IMG/VR virus record: IMGVR_UViG_3300032116_000067
Location: 1-64,000 of that record
Origin: a virus
Reading direction: 5' to 3' (one strand)
DNA: 64,000 bases
Shown: piece by piece, positions 26,047 to 33,347 of the stretch
How the letters are laid out: each line of letters opens with the position of its first letter
Numbering within the stretch: the first letter of the stretch is position 1
Made by a program: the position numbers and the translations under genes
Notes under the pieces: generated by a model
What the model was told of the DNA's origin: nothing
Database searches by the model: none
What the model saw: the letters and a program-made list of their open reading frames with translations, nothing else

Positions 26047-26879
26047 CAGTGCGGCTTTATCTTTTTACGGTTGTCTTCTAGCCAGTGCATCAGTGTAATG
26101 ATCTCCTGCTTGAGATACGGCAGTTCATACTGCACGACATCTTTTACGATCGGATCTCCATTACTATCCAGGGCGGTAATCGGGTTACCAAACTTGTCTT
26201 CTCCTACGGTGTCAAACTGGATATGATGAATGATCAGTGATCCGGGTTTCAGCCGGGGGTTGTGCTTCAGGATCATGTACAGGTACATGCTTAGCTGCAG
26301 CGTATAGTGATTGAGGTTACAATCATCCAGGTGACTGACCGGAGCCAGCATCTTCTGAGTAACCCCTTGCCAGTTGGTATAGCCTTCCGTCTTAATCTCT
26401 TTGTTGGTCTTGTAGTCGGTGATGTGCACCTGACCATCTATGACTTCAACCAGATCTGACTGTCCACAGAGTCCGGCCGACTTGAGGTAGACCAGGTGTT
26501 CCGGATAGACTCCGTCAGTGAGTTTCTGTTCCGGAGAATACTTAATTCCTTCGATTTCGATGGGTTTAACCACCGGTACTGTTAATCCCATGCGTTCCAT
26601 GGTATCCAGTTCACAGATGTCTTTCTCCCGGCAGTTGTGATACCAGGTGCCCAGAGACGTGGCGCGGTTAGCTTCTGCTTTCCAGGCCGCCTTGATCTCG
26701 TCCGGTGTCATCCCATACCACTTTGACTTTCTGTTCTTGGCCGACTTAGCCGCTATGGTATCAGCGTCAAAGGGCTGTTTGAAGTTCCCAATAAAGCTGG
26801 TTACGGATATCCAGTCTTTCTCATCTTCTTTTTTTATGCTTGTGTACTTGTGGTCTTGTGGGGTGAATCTTAGTATCAT
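26046..26879 (-). CDS. PD-(D/E)XK nuclease (Cas4/RecB-like)
   Basis: 277 residues. Typical layout: H-Y-T near the N-terminus (DHKYTSIKKEDEKDWISVTS), a helical region with HNCREKDIC, then the catalytic core AGLCGQSDLVEVIDGQVHIT followed by DYKTNKEI (D...DxK). A later motif is HYTLQLSMYLYMILKHNP. No cysteine cluster for Fe-S is evident. Probably a processing exonuclease for recombination or packaging. The preceding gene overlaps its first 59 bp in another frame. Confidence 0.85.
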   Translation of the reverse strand: MILRFTPQDHKYTSIKKEDEKDWISVTSFIGNFKQPFDADTIAAKSAKNRKSKWYGMTPDEIKAAWKAEANRATSLGTWYHNCREKDICELDTMERMGLTVPVVKPIEIEGIKYSPEQKLTDGVYPEHLVYLKSAGLCGQSDLVEVIDGQVHITDYKTNKEIKTEGYTNWQGVTQKMLAPVSHLDDCNLNHYTLQLSMYLYMILKHNPRLKPGSLIIHHIQFDTVGEDKFGNPITALDSNGDPIVKDVVQYELPYLKQEIITLMHWLEDNRKKIKPH

Positions 26880-27201
26880 GGGTAAATCCGATTGAGTTTT
26901 TCACAGGGTTGGCCGATATAGCGTCTAACACTTCCTCGGGAGTGTGAAACGTAGCGTAGAATCGACCGGAGTATTTATCAAAGACCACCGAACGTTTGCG
27001 GCTGATCTGGTTCTTGCTGTTGACGTATTCTTCTATGGAGCTGATAGACTCCTTGACAAACCACTTCTTGACTTTGATCTGCTTAACAAGAACTTCTTTG
27101 CGTTCCGGAAACAGCTCACCGCCTCCCAGCTTTTGGTAGATGGTCTTTGTCTTGTACACAGAATGCACGACATTTAAGGATACGGCATCGTGTGGGTTCA
27201 C
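26821..27201 (-). CDS. Unknown basic protein
   Basis: 126 residues from a GTG at 27201 whose last two bases are shared with the upstream TGA (GTGA coupling); an ATG at 27258 would bury 60 bp in the previous gene. Central KQIKVKKWFVKESISSIEEY and DKYSGRFYATFHTPEEVLDA suggest a small alpha/beta domain. The C-terminus is very basic (PQVHKHKKRR). Its last 59 bp overlap the nuclease start. Confidence 0.55.
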   Translation of the reverse strand: MNPHDAVSLNVVHSVYKTKTIYQKLGGGELFPERKEVLVKQIKVKKWFVKESISSIEEYVNSKNQISRKRSVVFDKYSGRFYATFHTPEEVLDAISANPVKNSIGFTHDTKIHPTRPQVHKHKKRR

Positions 27202-27536
27202 AGTCCAAGCTTTTGGTTCAACTGATCTTCCTCTTGTTGTGTAAGTACTGCTTCCCACTTGGCCCCTTTAGGATGGGGACAGTGACTGGACAGACTTCTT
27301 GTTTTAAACTTCAGAGAGCATCCGCAACCACCTTTCTCCTGGTTACAACAGGGTCCGGTCTTGGTAACCATGCATCCGTTGTCATCTTCAGTGTAGAGAT
27401 CGCAGGATGAGCATGTCTGCAGTCTTTCTGCAGCAATCTCCTCTACGTCTTCTTTCTTAAAAATGGAGTTAGTTACTCCTTCTATGATCTGACCTTTAGC
27501 TTTCCAGATCTTGATCATGTTCTTTTTTAGACTCAT
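27198..27536 (-). CDS. Cysteine-rich zinc-binding protein
   Basis: 112 residues. The core contains LQTCSSCDLYTEDDNGCMV, TGPCCNQEKGGCGCSLKFKT and SSHCPHPKG: nine cysteines plus a histidine, enough for two zinc sites. The start may be ATG 27536 or ATG 27518 (MIKIWKAKGQIIEGV). It is translationally linked to the IHF-like gene. Related Cys-rich proteins are common beside packaging genes in Bacteroidota phages; function unknown. Confidence 0.65.
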   Translation of the reverse strand: MSLKKNMIKIWKAKGQIIEGVTNSIFKKEDVEEIAAERLQTCSSCDLYTEDDNGCMVTKTGPCCNQEKGGCGCSLKFKTRSLSSHCPHPKGAKWEAVLTQQEEDQLNQKLGL

Positions 27537-27900
27537 CGGCAGCTCGTTTATGCAACTTGATAAATTCGGCCCGTTGTTTTTCTTCTTCGATGACTTGCTT
27601 TAGACTACGCAAGTCATACAGGTTTTCTGCAGTTTTGAACCGGGCTGTCATCTGCTGCAGTCCTTTTAATCTACTCTTTTCTTCAAACTGTTCGAGCATC
27701 TGGATCTTCTCGTCAACTTTCCAGTGTTTGATCACAAAGTCTCCGAGATTGGTCAGGTGAACGCGGGAGTGTTTGAGTCCACTAAGACTCTTACGGACCT
27801 CTTGCCAGTAATAGGACAAGATGGTACTCACCGCCTCTTCGCTGACTTCCGTCTGCAGGGCTACTTCCGGGATAAACTCTTTAGCTTTCCGGGGACGCAA
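27496..27900 (-). CDS. IHF/HU-like DNA-bending protein
   Basis: About 134 residues from the TTG at 27900; GTG 27942 is an alternative with a longer overlap. The HU/IHF-like core is VALQTEVSEEAVSTILSYYW, QEVRKSLSGL, then VHLTNLGDFVIKHWKVDEKI, corresponding to the helix pair and the G-F/D-F beta region of HU. A long charged C-terminal coiled coil (DLRSLKQVIEEEKQRAEFIK) extends beyond the normal 90-residue length. crAss-like phages carry such an IHF subunit among late genes; it may be a virion or nucleoid protein. Confidence 0.65.
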   Translation of the reverse strand: MRPRKAKEFIPEVALQTEVSEEAVSTILSYYWQEVRKSLSGLKHSRVHLTNLGDFVIKHWKVDEKIQMLEQFEEKSRLKGLQQMTARFKTAENLYDLRSLKQVIEEEKQRAEFIKLHKRAADESKKEHDQDLES

Positions 27901-28252
27901 CGCAGAGGAATTTATAGTCCAGCAATATGTTACCCGACGCACTGACCTTTAGATCCGGATGGATATAGATCTTCTTCTTGTTCTTGCCTTCCTTTTTGAT
28001 CAAGTTCTTCTTCTCTGCTTTAGTCAGGCAGTTACGCACCGACTGGGTAGAAGAAAAGATCTTCTTATCGTAGGCTTTGTTACAGAAACTCGTGAGTTCC
28101 TGGTCTCCTTCGATCGCCAGTAGAGTCAGGCAGTTTAGATCCGCCTCACTGATCGGTATGTCGAACAGGTAGCAGTGCGTAAGGATCTGGTACTTGACAA
28201 CCTGCCAAGTACTCATCCGCACTCGTTTCTCTACCTGGTTTACTATGGCCAT
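27881..28252 (-). CDS. Winged-helix-like DNA-binding protein
   Basis: 123 residues. The C-terminal half has a helix-turn-helix followed by a wing (STQSVRNCLTKAEKKNLIKK then EGKNKKKIYIHPDLKV). The N-terminal half is helical (STWQVVKYQILTHCYLFDIP). Fits a transcription or replication regulator. It sits immediately upstream of the IHF-like gene. Specific function unknown. Confidence 0.6.
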   Translation of the reverse strand: MAIVNQVEKRVRMSTWQVVKYQILTHCYLFDIPISEADLNCLTLLAIEGDQELTSFCNKAYDKKIFSSTQSVRNCLTKAEKKNLIKKEGKNKKKIYIHPDLKVSASGNILLDYKFLCVASPES

Positions 28253-28683
28253 TATATGTTGAGTTTAAAGCTGATGTAGTCCTCTCCGGTTCTACACCAA
28301 TTATTATGTACTAAGATTTGCTCGGCCCCAAGCATTCGAAAGATGTTCCAGGAAGGTCCTTTGCGAGCCTCACCAATCATGTAGTAGTATTCAGCTTCTT
28401 TGGCCCAGTCCAGAGCAGCGTCTACGATCTGGGTGCCGATACCCTGGTTTCTATGACTGGGTAAAACCGTGAATCCTTCTACGTGGACTACGTTGTCAGA
28501 ATTCCATGTCAGGATGATTTCAGCTATCAGGTCTTTTTTATCCCTGAACCAGATACCCTGGCACTCTTTGTTGTGCTCTAACATGAAAAGCTTGTATGTC
28601 TCGTCCCAGCGTAGTTCTTTGGGATGCTCTTGCTCAAATACCAGGGTTTCCCGGTAATCTCTCAGCTTGTAGACCGGCGTCAT
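28252..28683 (-). CDS. GNAT-family N-acetyltransferase
   Basis: 143 residues. The acetyl-CoA-binding motif A is HVEGFTVLPSHRNQGIGTQI (V...RxxGxG), followed by VDAALDWAKEAEYYYMIGEA and a C-terminal strand (CRTGEDYISFKL). Full single-domain length. Possible targets include host proteins, tRNA or small molecules; the sequence does not say which. Co-translated with both neighbours. Confidence 0.88.
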   Translation of the reverse strand: MTPVYKLRDYRETLVFEQEHPKELRWDETYKLFMLEHNKECQGIWFRDKKDLIAEIILTWNSDNVVHVEGFTVLPSHRNQGIGTQIVDAALDWAKEAEYYYMIGEARKGPSWNIFRMLGAEQILVHNNWCRTGEDYISFKLNI

Positions 28684-28940
28684 TACTTTTCTTTTTTCAG
28701 GGACCTGGAACGTTCTCCGGCTTCTTTGTTTTCTTCGGTGCCTTCTTTAGGCTGCTGGGTAATGGTAGCAATAAAGCTCAGGGCTTTTAATTCTTCGGCC
28801 CGGGCTACTGCCAGTGCAGCATTGATCTCCTGGAGCTCCAGCTGTACTTTCTTGACTTCAATCTGCTCTTGGAAGAAAGCAATGATCTCTTCTTTACTGG
28901 GAGCCTGCTGCTCCTCTTGGTTCAGGTTTTCGGTACTCAT
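28683..28940 (-). CDS. Small coiled-coil protein
   Basis: 85 residues, almost entirely charged helix (KEEIIAFFQEQIEVKKVQLE), with a Gln/Glu-rich N-terminus and a basic end (RSRSLKKEK). It lies near the start of the late operon. No domain recognised; likely an oligomeric structural or accessory factor. Confidence 0.6.
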   Translation of the reverse strand: MSTENLNQEEQQAPSKEEIIAFFQEQIEVKKVQLELQEINAALAVARAEELKALSFIATITQQPKEGTEENKEAGERSRSLKKEK

Positions 28941-28958
28941 AAGGTTTGGTTTATTGAA

Positions 28959-29264
28959 TTAAAAGTTGGGTTCGTCATCGTCGTTGTCAGACAGTGGTTC
29001 CGTGGCATGGTAATCCCGGAACATCCGCAGAAACTCTTTGTAGGGAGTATCCAGGATGTACGTATCATTGTGATCAGTAAATACAGTGGTGCAGTTATGG
29101 GTATCCTGGTTTTCTTCGTCGCTGGTAAGCTTACAAGCTATCACGACATCCATGTGGAAAGCAAAAGGCATCCACTTACCCTTAGTCTCTTTGCCCTCGT
29201 AGAAGTCACTCATCTCGTCGGAGTTGTCCAGTGCGTGACAGTATATGTTACAGGAATGGATCAT
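28959..29264 (-). CDS. First gene of the late operon, unknown
   Basis: 101 residues (NIYCHALDNSDEMSDFYEGK; VVIACKLTSDEENQDTHNCT; DTYILDTPYKEFLRMFRDYH), alpha/beta with an acidic tail (SDNDDDEPNF). The first cistron downstream of the promoter region at 29275-29345. No known family seen. Confidence 0.6.
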   Translation of the reverse strand: MIHSCNIYCHALDNSDEMSDFYEGKETKGKWMPFAFHMDVVIACKLTSDEENQDTHNCTTVFTDHNDTYILDTPYKEFLRMFRDYHATEPLSDNDDDEPNF

Positions 29265-29274
29265 AGGATATTAA

Positions 29275-29345
29275 AGTTGGTCTACAATATAATATACCTC
29301 AAAGGTTTAAACTCTCCAAATTTACTTATAGAACTGTAGAGGTTT
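29275..29345 (-). promoter_or_regulatory. Promoter region of the late block
   Basis: The minus strand reads CTACAGTTCTATAAGTAAAT then TTTGAGGTATATTATATTG and TAGAC just before the start at 29264. It shares GTATATTATATTGTAGA with the divergent promoter at 57.8 kb and has a TATATTG -7-like box. It probably drives the whole minus-strand block below 29.3 kb. Confidence 0.6.
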
Positions 29346-29588
29346 CAAGGTAAGTTATCAACCAGAGTGTGTAAAACGTACAAAGACGCCTGTTATGGTA
29401 TAAGGTGCTGTAGAATAGATTTTTACCGGTGAGATAGTTGCCTAGTTACCAAATGGTAACTATCCCCCCGGGTACTTAGTTCTACAGGTAGTCCCCCGGT
29501 CGTTTCTCCAGGATAACTACCCCCTCCTTGTCTACGGTAAGAAAAGTGTGCACCACGGTAACAGAACTAGTGCGTGTTGGAGGGTGTG
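29346..29588. other. Intergenic switch region between divergent blocks
   Basis: About 240 bp without a gene, where transcription changes direction. It holds a perfect 7-bp hairpin (AGTTACC/GGTAACT, 29444-29461), two C-runs and a TTCTACA element. No iterons or DnaA-box clusters are evident. It could hold an origin or the plus-strand early promoter, but nothing proves that. Confidence 0.35.
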
Positions 29589-29954
29589 ATGGATGCCCCA
29601 ACCAACCACCCCTCCGAAATTCTTGGCGGATATAACCCCCCGCCACATACAGCCATGAGCGCATTCTTCATTGGCGGAAACGCAACGCTGCAGGCGGCAG
29701 CATTCAATCCGCATCCCACGTCAGAAAACGTACTCGTTGTCACGTTCACAAACGGCAGCAAAGCACTCGTGACCAAAGCCCTTGACAAGGGCTACGTCGT
29801 CGAGGCAAAGGACGACCAGGGTCGTCCAGGGCTGCTGCCCGCATTCATCGACCTAGAAACCGGGTTCCTGCGCCCGGGCTTCGAAGTCAGAAGTATCAGC
29901 GGTACGCCGTGGATACAGAAGACCGGCAACGGCGGCGGCCTGAAACTCCCATAA
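29589..29954 (+). CDS. GC-rich small gene of foreign appearance, unknown
   Basis: 121 residues from ATG 29589, which has a clear Shine-Dalgarno GGAGGG 4 nt upstream, unlike the A-rich leaders elsewhere here. Contains GGNATLQAAAFNPHPTSENV, a beta-rich middle (LVVTFTNGSKALVTKALDKG) and a Gly-rich end. Codons are G/C-ending, unlike neighbouring genes. It is followed directly by a strong terminator. It looks like a recently acquired gene (moron); no function recognised. ATG 29655 is an alternative start. Confidence 0.55.
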   Translation: MDAPTNHPSEILGGYNPPPHTAMSAFFIGGNATLQAAAFNPHPTSENVLVVTFTNGSKALVTKALDKGYVVEAKDDQGRPGLLPAFIDLETGFLRPGFEVRSISGTPWIQKTGNGGGLKLP

Positions 29955-29972
29955 GGGAGTTTCGGCCTTTTT
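29937..29972 (+). terminator. Terminator after the GC-rich gene
   Basis: GGCC-TGAAACTCCC / GGGAGTTTC-GGCC with a 4-nt loop (ATAA), then TTTTT. It overlaps the last codons and stop of the 121-residue gene. Confidence 0.85.
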
Positions 29973-30035
29973 AGCAGGTCACCTTCCAAGGAGGTCAGCA
30001 GGTTCTTTATTTGTTCACCCTTTAAACTAACGATC

Positions 30036-30182
30036 ATGCGGAGTAAGTCTCTCATGTTTCGTACCTGGGAACTCTTCCGTAGCTGGTACGCCGCTACTAA
30101 GAAGAGATTCGTGACACTGAAGCTTACGTTTGTACGCTTCACGCCCGGGTACAGTCAAGTCTTTATCACAGTTACCTACTAA
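30036..30182 (+). CDS. Small basic protein
   Basis: 48 residues (MRSKSLMFRTWELFRSWYAA, KKRFVTLKLTFVRF, SQVFITVTY), basic and aromatic. An amphipathic helix is followed by a beta hairpin. It lies between two terminators (29937-29972 and 30208-30249), which supports an independent transcript. Family not recognised. Confidence 0.5.
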   Translation: MRSKSLMFRTWELFRSWYAATKKRFVTLKLTFVRFTPGYSQVFITVTY

Positions 30183-30207
30183 AAAGTAGTGTAACTCGTT
30201 GATAATC

Positions 30208-30249
30208 AGGTGTGTATGTGATTGGTAGGAACACGTACACACCTTTTTC
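30208..30249 (+). terminator. Terminator after the 48-residue gene
   Basis: AGGTGTGTA pairs with TACACACCT across a loop with an inner TGTG/CACG extension, and is followed by TTTTT. The stem is long and perfect at its base. Confidence 0.8.
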
Positions 30250-30254
30250 TCTTT

Positions 30255-30610
30255 CTCTCCTACCTCTTAATCCGCTCTATTTGACGCGGATAAGATCGCT
30301 ATATATTCTTTACGGTTGATAAACCGTGACAAGCCTGTGGGGCTACGATGTTGTTCTCTCATATAAGGGTGAGAGTATCAAGCAGAGGTTAATTCCTTTC
30401 TCTGTAATGACACGTTAGTGCAGACTTTAAAACCAGGCAGTCTACTTATTGTACGGTGTTGGGTACGTATGATGAGAGACTTTAAAGTGTGGTAACACAC
30501 ACAGTCCAACTTTGTAGACATAAAACCACTTGTCTACTTTCTCCTAGGTTTGTGGTAAACCTAAAAACATTAGGGTTCTGGTAACACTTGTTTACCGACC
30601 CGGCCCTATC
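30255..30610 (+). ncRNA. Multi-hairpin structured RNA region
   Basis: About 350 nt without a gene but with a series of clean hairpins: TCCGC/GCGGA (30271-30290), ACGGTT/AACCGT (30312-30327), CTCTC/GAGAG (30356-30375), GTAGACA/TGTCTAC (30514-30537) and TAGGTTT/AAACCTA with a GTGGT loop (30545-30563). The density exceeds what chance would suggest, so I read it as a structured RNA, either a long leader of the next gene or a separate noncoding RNA. No known RNA family is recognised. Confidence 0.4.
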
Positions 30611-30728
30611 AGTTGACATGGAGATGTTAGCTATGCACTAGGCGGTGTGTAGTTCTGATATGGGTTTAAAACTAAAAACAAGGGGGCTAGCCACCCCCGA
30701 AGTCCTCACCAAAAAAAAAACTATTGTT

Positions 30729-30983
30729 ATGAGTCTAGATTACTTAGAGCCTTTCATGGCTCAGTCCGTAGTTAAAGAAACCGCACGGGGAACCCGTAGG
30801 TATTTTCCTATTACAGCCAAGCGTAAGCGTGGCTGGAAATGGCTATACCAAACGTTTTTCATAATCTATGGTAGGGAACCCAAAGAGCGTGCGGAAGTTG
30901 GGTTTGCTATCCTGTCTCAATCTCTTGACAAGTATGTTGAGAGGTTTGACGGTAAGCTGTGGGTACGCACCGTTGCTGTCTAA
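30729..30983 (+). CDS. Small basic protein, unknown
   Basis: 84 residues from ATG 30729 (MSLDYLEPFMAQSVVKETAR), preceded by a 10-A tract that probably serves as the ribosome-binding region and by a GGGGG/CCCCC hairpin near 30685. Basic, with RKRGWKWLYQTFFIIYGREP in the middle. Followed by a strong terminator. No family recognised. Confidence 0.65.
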   Translation: MSLDYLEPFMAQSVVKETARGTRRYFPITAKRKRGWKWLYQTFFIIYGREPKERAEVGFAILSQSLDKYVERFDGKLWVRTVAV

Positions 30984-30993
30984 ACGTCTTATT

Positions 30994-31030
30994 GGTGAAC
31001 TGGACTCTTAGGAGTCTGGTTCACCTTTTT
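30994..31030 (+). terminator. Terminator
   Basis: GGTGAAC-TGGACTC / GAGTC-TGGTTCACC-type stem with a small loop, followed by TTTTT. It ends the transcript of the 84-residue gene. Confidence 0.85.
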
Positions 31031-31071
31031 GTTTACTCTTAAATCCTTTGTAAGTGACCAAACAGGAAGCT

Positions 31072-31278
31072 ATGGATAAGACCGTTAGAAGGTTTACGAA
31101 CCTCCTTGACGGTAAGATCCTCTCCGGGGTTTCTGTTAGTACTGTTATAGAGTACTATGAAGCACTTATGAGAGGTGTAAGAGTCCACCCGCCCGCCAGA
31201 ACAATGGGTGGTATTGAGCAGAACTTCTTCAATGATCAGATCTCTGCCATAGAAGAAGATCTTTACGATAGTAACTAA
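31072..31278 (+). CDS. Small unknown protein
   Basis: 68 residues from ATG 31072, with AGGAAGCT just upstream; a GTG at 31054 would add six residues. Helical (TVRRFTNLLDGKILSGVSVS; GGIEQNFFNDQISAIEEDL). Begins about 40 nt after the previous terminator. No function recognised. Confidence 0.6.
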   Translation: MDKTVRRFTNLLDGKILSGVSVSTVIEYYEALMRGVRVHPPARTMGGIEQNFFNDQISAIEEDLYDSN

Positions 31279-31282
31279 CTGC

Positions 31283-31658
31283 GTCAGATGTAAATAACCG
31301 CCGGGGAGTTTTTGACCTTTGCACTCTAGGCACAATACGGTTTACATACTTAGCATATAGTGATATATGCTTTGAGGGGGTTTCTGAACGCTAAGCAAAG
31401 TTGTAATGCACCATAACTCACTTCCCAAGGGTGAGCAGTTGTAATGTGTAATGTATTAAGCCAAGTCATGCTTGTATTGAACAGTGTGTTCCACATTAAC
31501 AAGGTAATACCTTGAGTCTTTACCATTACAACTGAGTGCAGAGGGACCTCTTAACCCGTGAAGAGTATTACACGGGAGTTAATCCGAGTAACCCGAAAAA
31601 GGGTGCATCTATAGTCCTCGGAGAGTCAGAACAGGGATGTTGGGTCTGACACTTTTTT
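31283..31658 (+). ncRNA. Structured RNA, copy 1 of a two-copy motif
   Basis: No gene for about 400 nt. Stems seen: ATGTAAA/TTTACAT, GCATAT/ATATGC, a long-range 10-bp stem AGTTGTAATG (31437-31446) with CATTACAACT (31524-31533), CCCGTG/CACGGG within TTAA/TTAA, ACCC/GGGT, and a terminal GTCAGA/TCTGAC hairpin followed by TTTTTT (31625-31658). The motif CCCAAGGGTGAGC before and TGAGTGCAGAGGG after the long stem recurs at 32.14-32.30 kb. It lies upstream of the MazG-like gene. Confidence 0.55.
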
Positions 31659-31682
31659 CTTTCTCAATCAATTCATCACTAT

Positions 31683-31895
31683 ATGGGATTACACAAAGAT
31701 GAGGGAGAACCTGCCGCGGCTTTAGCCGAAGAGTGCGGTGAAGTAATCCAGATCATCTCCAAGCTCTATAGGTTTGGAGGTAACTGGAACGAAGTACCAC
31801 CTGGTAAGACCCATACCAGGTTTGAGGAGTTAGAGAGTGAAATGCAAGATCTGCTCTATCAGTGGGAAAGATTGAAGAAGGAACGCTCTCAGTAG
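31683..31895 (+). CDS. MazG-like nucleotide pyrophosphohydrolase
   Basis: 70 residues. The all-alpha NTP-PPase signature is LAEECGEVIQIISKLYRFG (EExGE), with the second acidic helix at RFEELESEMQDLLYQWERL. This is a short single-domain MazG-like protein; by family it hydrolyses NTPs or alarmone-like nucleotides. The TAG stop lies within the terminator hairpin. Confidence 0.75.
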   Translation: MGLHKDEGEPAAALAEECGEVIQIISKLYRFGGNWNEVPPGKTHTRFEELESEMQDLLYQWERLKKERSQ

Positions 31896-31907
31896 CGTTC
31901 TTTCTTT
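31881..31907 (+). terminator. Terminator overlapping the MazG-like stop codon
   Basis: GAACGCT/AGCGTTC with a 6-nt loop, followed by TTTCTTT. The TAG stop at 31893-31895 is part of the hairpin. Confidence 0.8.
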
Positions 31908-31924
31908 ATTTTTGTGTTTTTAAC

Positions 31925-32379
31925 ACACCATTCTCACGTGGACATGAAGACTTCTCATGATGAATTCAAGCAGGATAATCTCTCACAGTAATGTGTATGG
32001 AGATAGAATGTGTCCTAGTTCGGTACAGTTGAAAGACTGTATTAAGCGGATAATTTGTCTAAAAGATGTGAAACCACACTGATTAGAAAATTGGTAGAAA
32101 TACCAAAGGGAAATGTCAAACCACATGCCCTAATCAGTTTCCCAAGAGTGAGCAGTTGTAATACCGATGTGAAAATTGAAACATATTTTCTTTGAGGTGT
32201 AACCTATGGAAAAATAGAAGTAAAAACACTAAGAGTAGTTTCACAAACTATGCTCAAAACGTGTATAATATGTCTATGTATTACAACTGAGTGTGGAGGG
32301 GAAAACCAGAGTAGTAGAGCGCAAAACCTGGGTGAGCCTTACGGTTCATGAAAAACGCACAGGTCTCTGGTCTTTTTTG
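31925..32379 (+). ncRNA. Structured RNA, copy 2 of a two-copy motif
   Basis: Noncoding. It has hairpins ACAGT/ACTGT, TTGGT/ATACCAA and CTGATTAG/CTAATCAG. The shared motif is CCCAAGAGTGAGC, then AGTTGTAATAC (32154-32164) pairing with GTATTACAACT (32278-32288), then TGAGTGTGGAGGG. Compared with copy 1 the inner pair is A-T instead of G-C, with an added C-G pair: a compensatory change. It ends in a nested terminator (ACCAGAG/CTCTGGT, ACCTG/CAGGT, TGAGCC/GGTTCA) with TTTTTT at 32305-32379. Confidence 0.55.
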
Positions 32380-32400
32380 TCATTAAAGATTTTCAAATAG

Positions 32401-32544
32401 CTAGCACAGTGTGTTGTCCGAACATCTCACCACAGGACTATACTGTTAAAAAACCAGCCACTGTATCCCACAGGGAGGCGTGGAGGTGTAGGGCTTCAAC
32501 CTGCCAAACGGTACAGAGGGGGTAACCAGTCCTCTCTTTTTTTT
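32401..32544 (+). ncRNA. Short structured leader ending in a terminator
   Basis: A noncoding 140-nt piece with a CCACAGG ... CCCACAGG repeat, a GGAGGTG...CCTGCC pairing, and a final hairpin AGAGG/CCTCT followed by a run of T (32515-32544). It precedes the next small gene by about 25 nt. Confidence 0.4.
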
Positions 32545-32566
32545 GTCACCAATCAATCATCATCAT

Positions 32567-32776
32567 ATGAAAGTCGTAGGTAAAGTGGGCGACATTGACA
32601 ATGTCACCGCCCAGGAGAAAGCCAAGTACTTTCTCCATCAGGAACCGGTGATCGACCACACAAGCTGTTCCTGCCAGTTTGGGTACGCTTGTGATCAAGA
32701 GATTGATCATCATCAGCGGATCGTAGACTGGGTTGACGCAAATACTGTATCTCAAACCAATAAACCGAGTATATGA
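32567..32776 (+). CDS. Small unknown protein
   Basis: 69 residues from ATG 32567. Contains CSCQFGYACDQEIDHHQRIV with Cys and His residues that could bind a metal. Stop overlaps the start of the lipoprotein gene (ATGA). The leader is TCATCATCAT-rich, as for several genes in this block. Function unknown. Confidence 0.55.
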   Translation: MKVVGKVGDIDNVTAQEKAKYFLHQEPVIDHTSCSCQFGYACDQEIDHHQRIVDWVDANTVSQTNKPSI

Positions 32777-32907
32777 AGTACTTCTTAATAGTGGTACTAC
32801 TTCTAAGTAGTTGTAGTACTGTTAAGAGTCATCGTTGTGATGACTCCACACATGAAACCTGTGATGGATCCTGTATCTGTGACGGCTTTGAGTGTCCAAA
32901 AAGATAA
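32773..32907 (+). CDS. Tiny cysteine-rich lipoprotein
   Basis: 44 residues: MKYFLIVVLLLSSCSTVK shows a lysine, a hydrophobic core and a lipobox (LSSC). The mature part has six cysteines besides the lipidated one (HRCDD, TCDGSCICDGFEC). By family a lipoprotein would be anchored in the envelope; phage lipoproteins often block superinfection. Start overlaps the previous stop. Confidence 0.6.
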   Translation: MKYFLIVVLLLSSCSTVKSHRCDDSTHETCDGSCICDGFECPKR

Positions 32908-32938
32908 ACCATCGTTCTAAACCATCAAACATCGAATC

Positions 32939-33133
32939 ATGAAGTATTTTCTAGCAATCATCTTGTGGACCATAGCCGCGGTCCCGTTTTTTATCTGGGA
33001 GATCTTAGTCTGTATCTGGACATTTCGTACAAGTGGGTTACAGGAAACCTGGGAGGGTTATACTGACCATATCGACAGGGCTTACCGAGCAGCCTGTAGA
33101 GCACGTAGATACGGTAAACCCTCAAAATTCTAA
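32939..33133 (+). CDS. Small membrane protein
   Basis: 64 residues: one long N-terminal transmembrane segment (YFLAIILWTIAAVPFFIW and continuing), then an amphipathic, basic tail (RAYRAACRARRYGKPSKF). Three bases separate it from the next membrane protein gene. Function unknown. Confidence 0.6.
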   Translation: MKYFLAIILWTIAAVPFFIWEILVCIWTFRTSGLQETWEGYTDHIDRAYRAACRARRYGKPSKF

Positions 33134-33136
33134 GTT

Positions 33137-33337
33137 ATGAAAGGAACTATTATGATGTTAGGATTTATCGTAGCCACCCTTCTTACCTGGCTTCTGTTTG
33201 CGGGTATAAACTACTTCGTATCAGAAAACATAACGTTTCAGCAAGCAGCTGGTAGTAACGCCGTCTTGTTTTTTATGATAGTGATCGGCTGGCTTCCGGG
33301 TATCGTCGTCTGTAATGACATCGACAACAAGCTCTGA
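33137..33337 (+). CDS. Small two-TM membrane protein
   Basis: 66 residues with two transmembrane helices (MLGFIVATLLTWLLFAGI; SNAVLFFMIVIGWLPGIVV) around a polar loop. It is paired with the preceding membrane gene. Holin-like in topology, but it lies far from the lysis genes. Confidence 0.6.
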   Translation: MKGTIMMLGFIVATLLTWLLFAGINYFVSENITFQQAAGSNAVLFFMIVIGWLPGIVVCNDIDNKL

Positions 33338-33347
33338 CCAACTTTCT

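Noticed and set aside
30036-30242. Minus-strand frame at 30027-30242
   Set aside because: It overlaps the plus-strand 48-codon gene and the terminator hairpin; no start signal.
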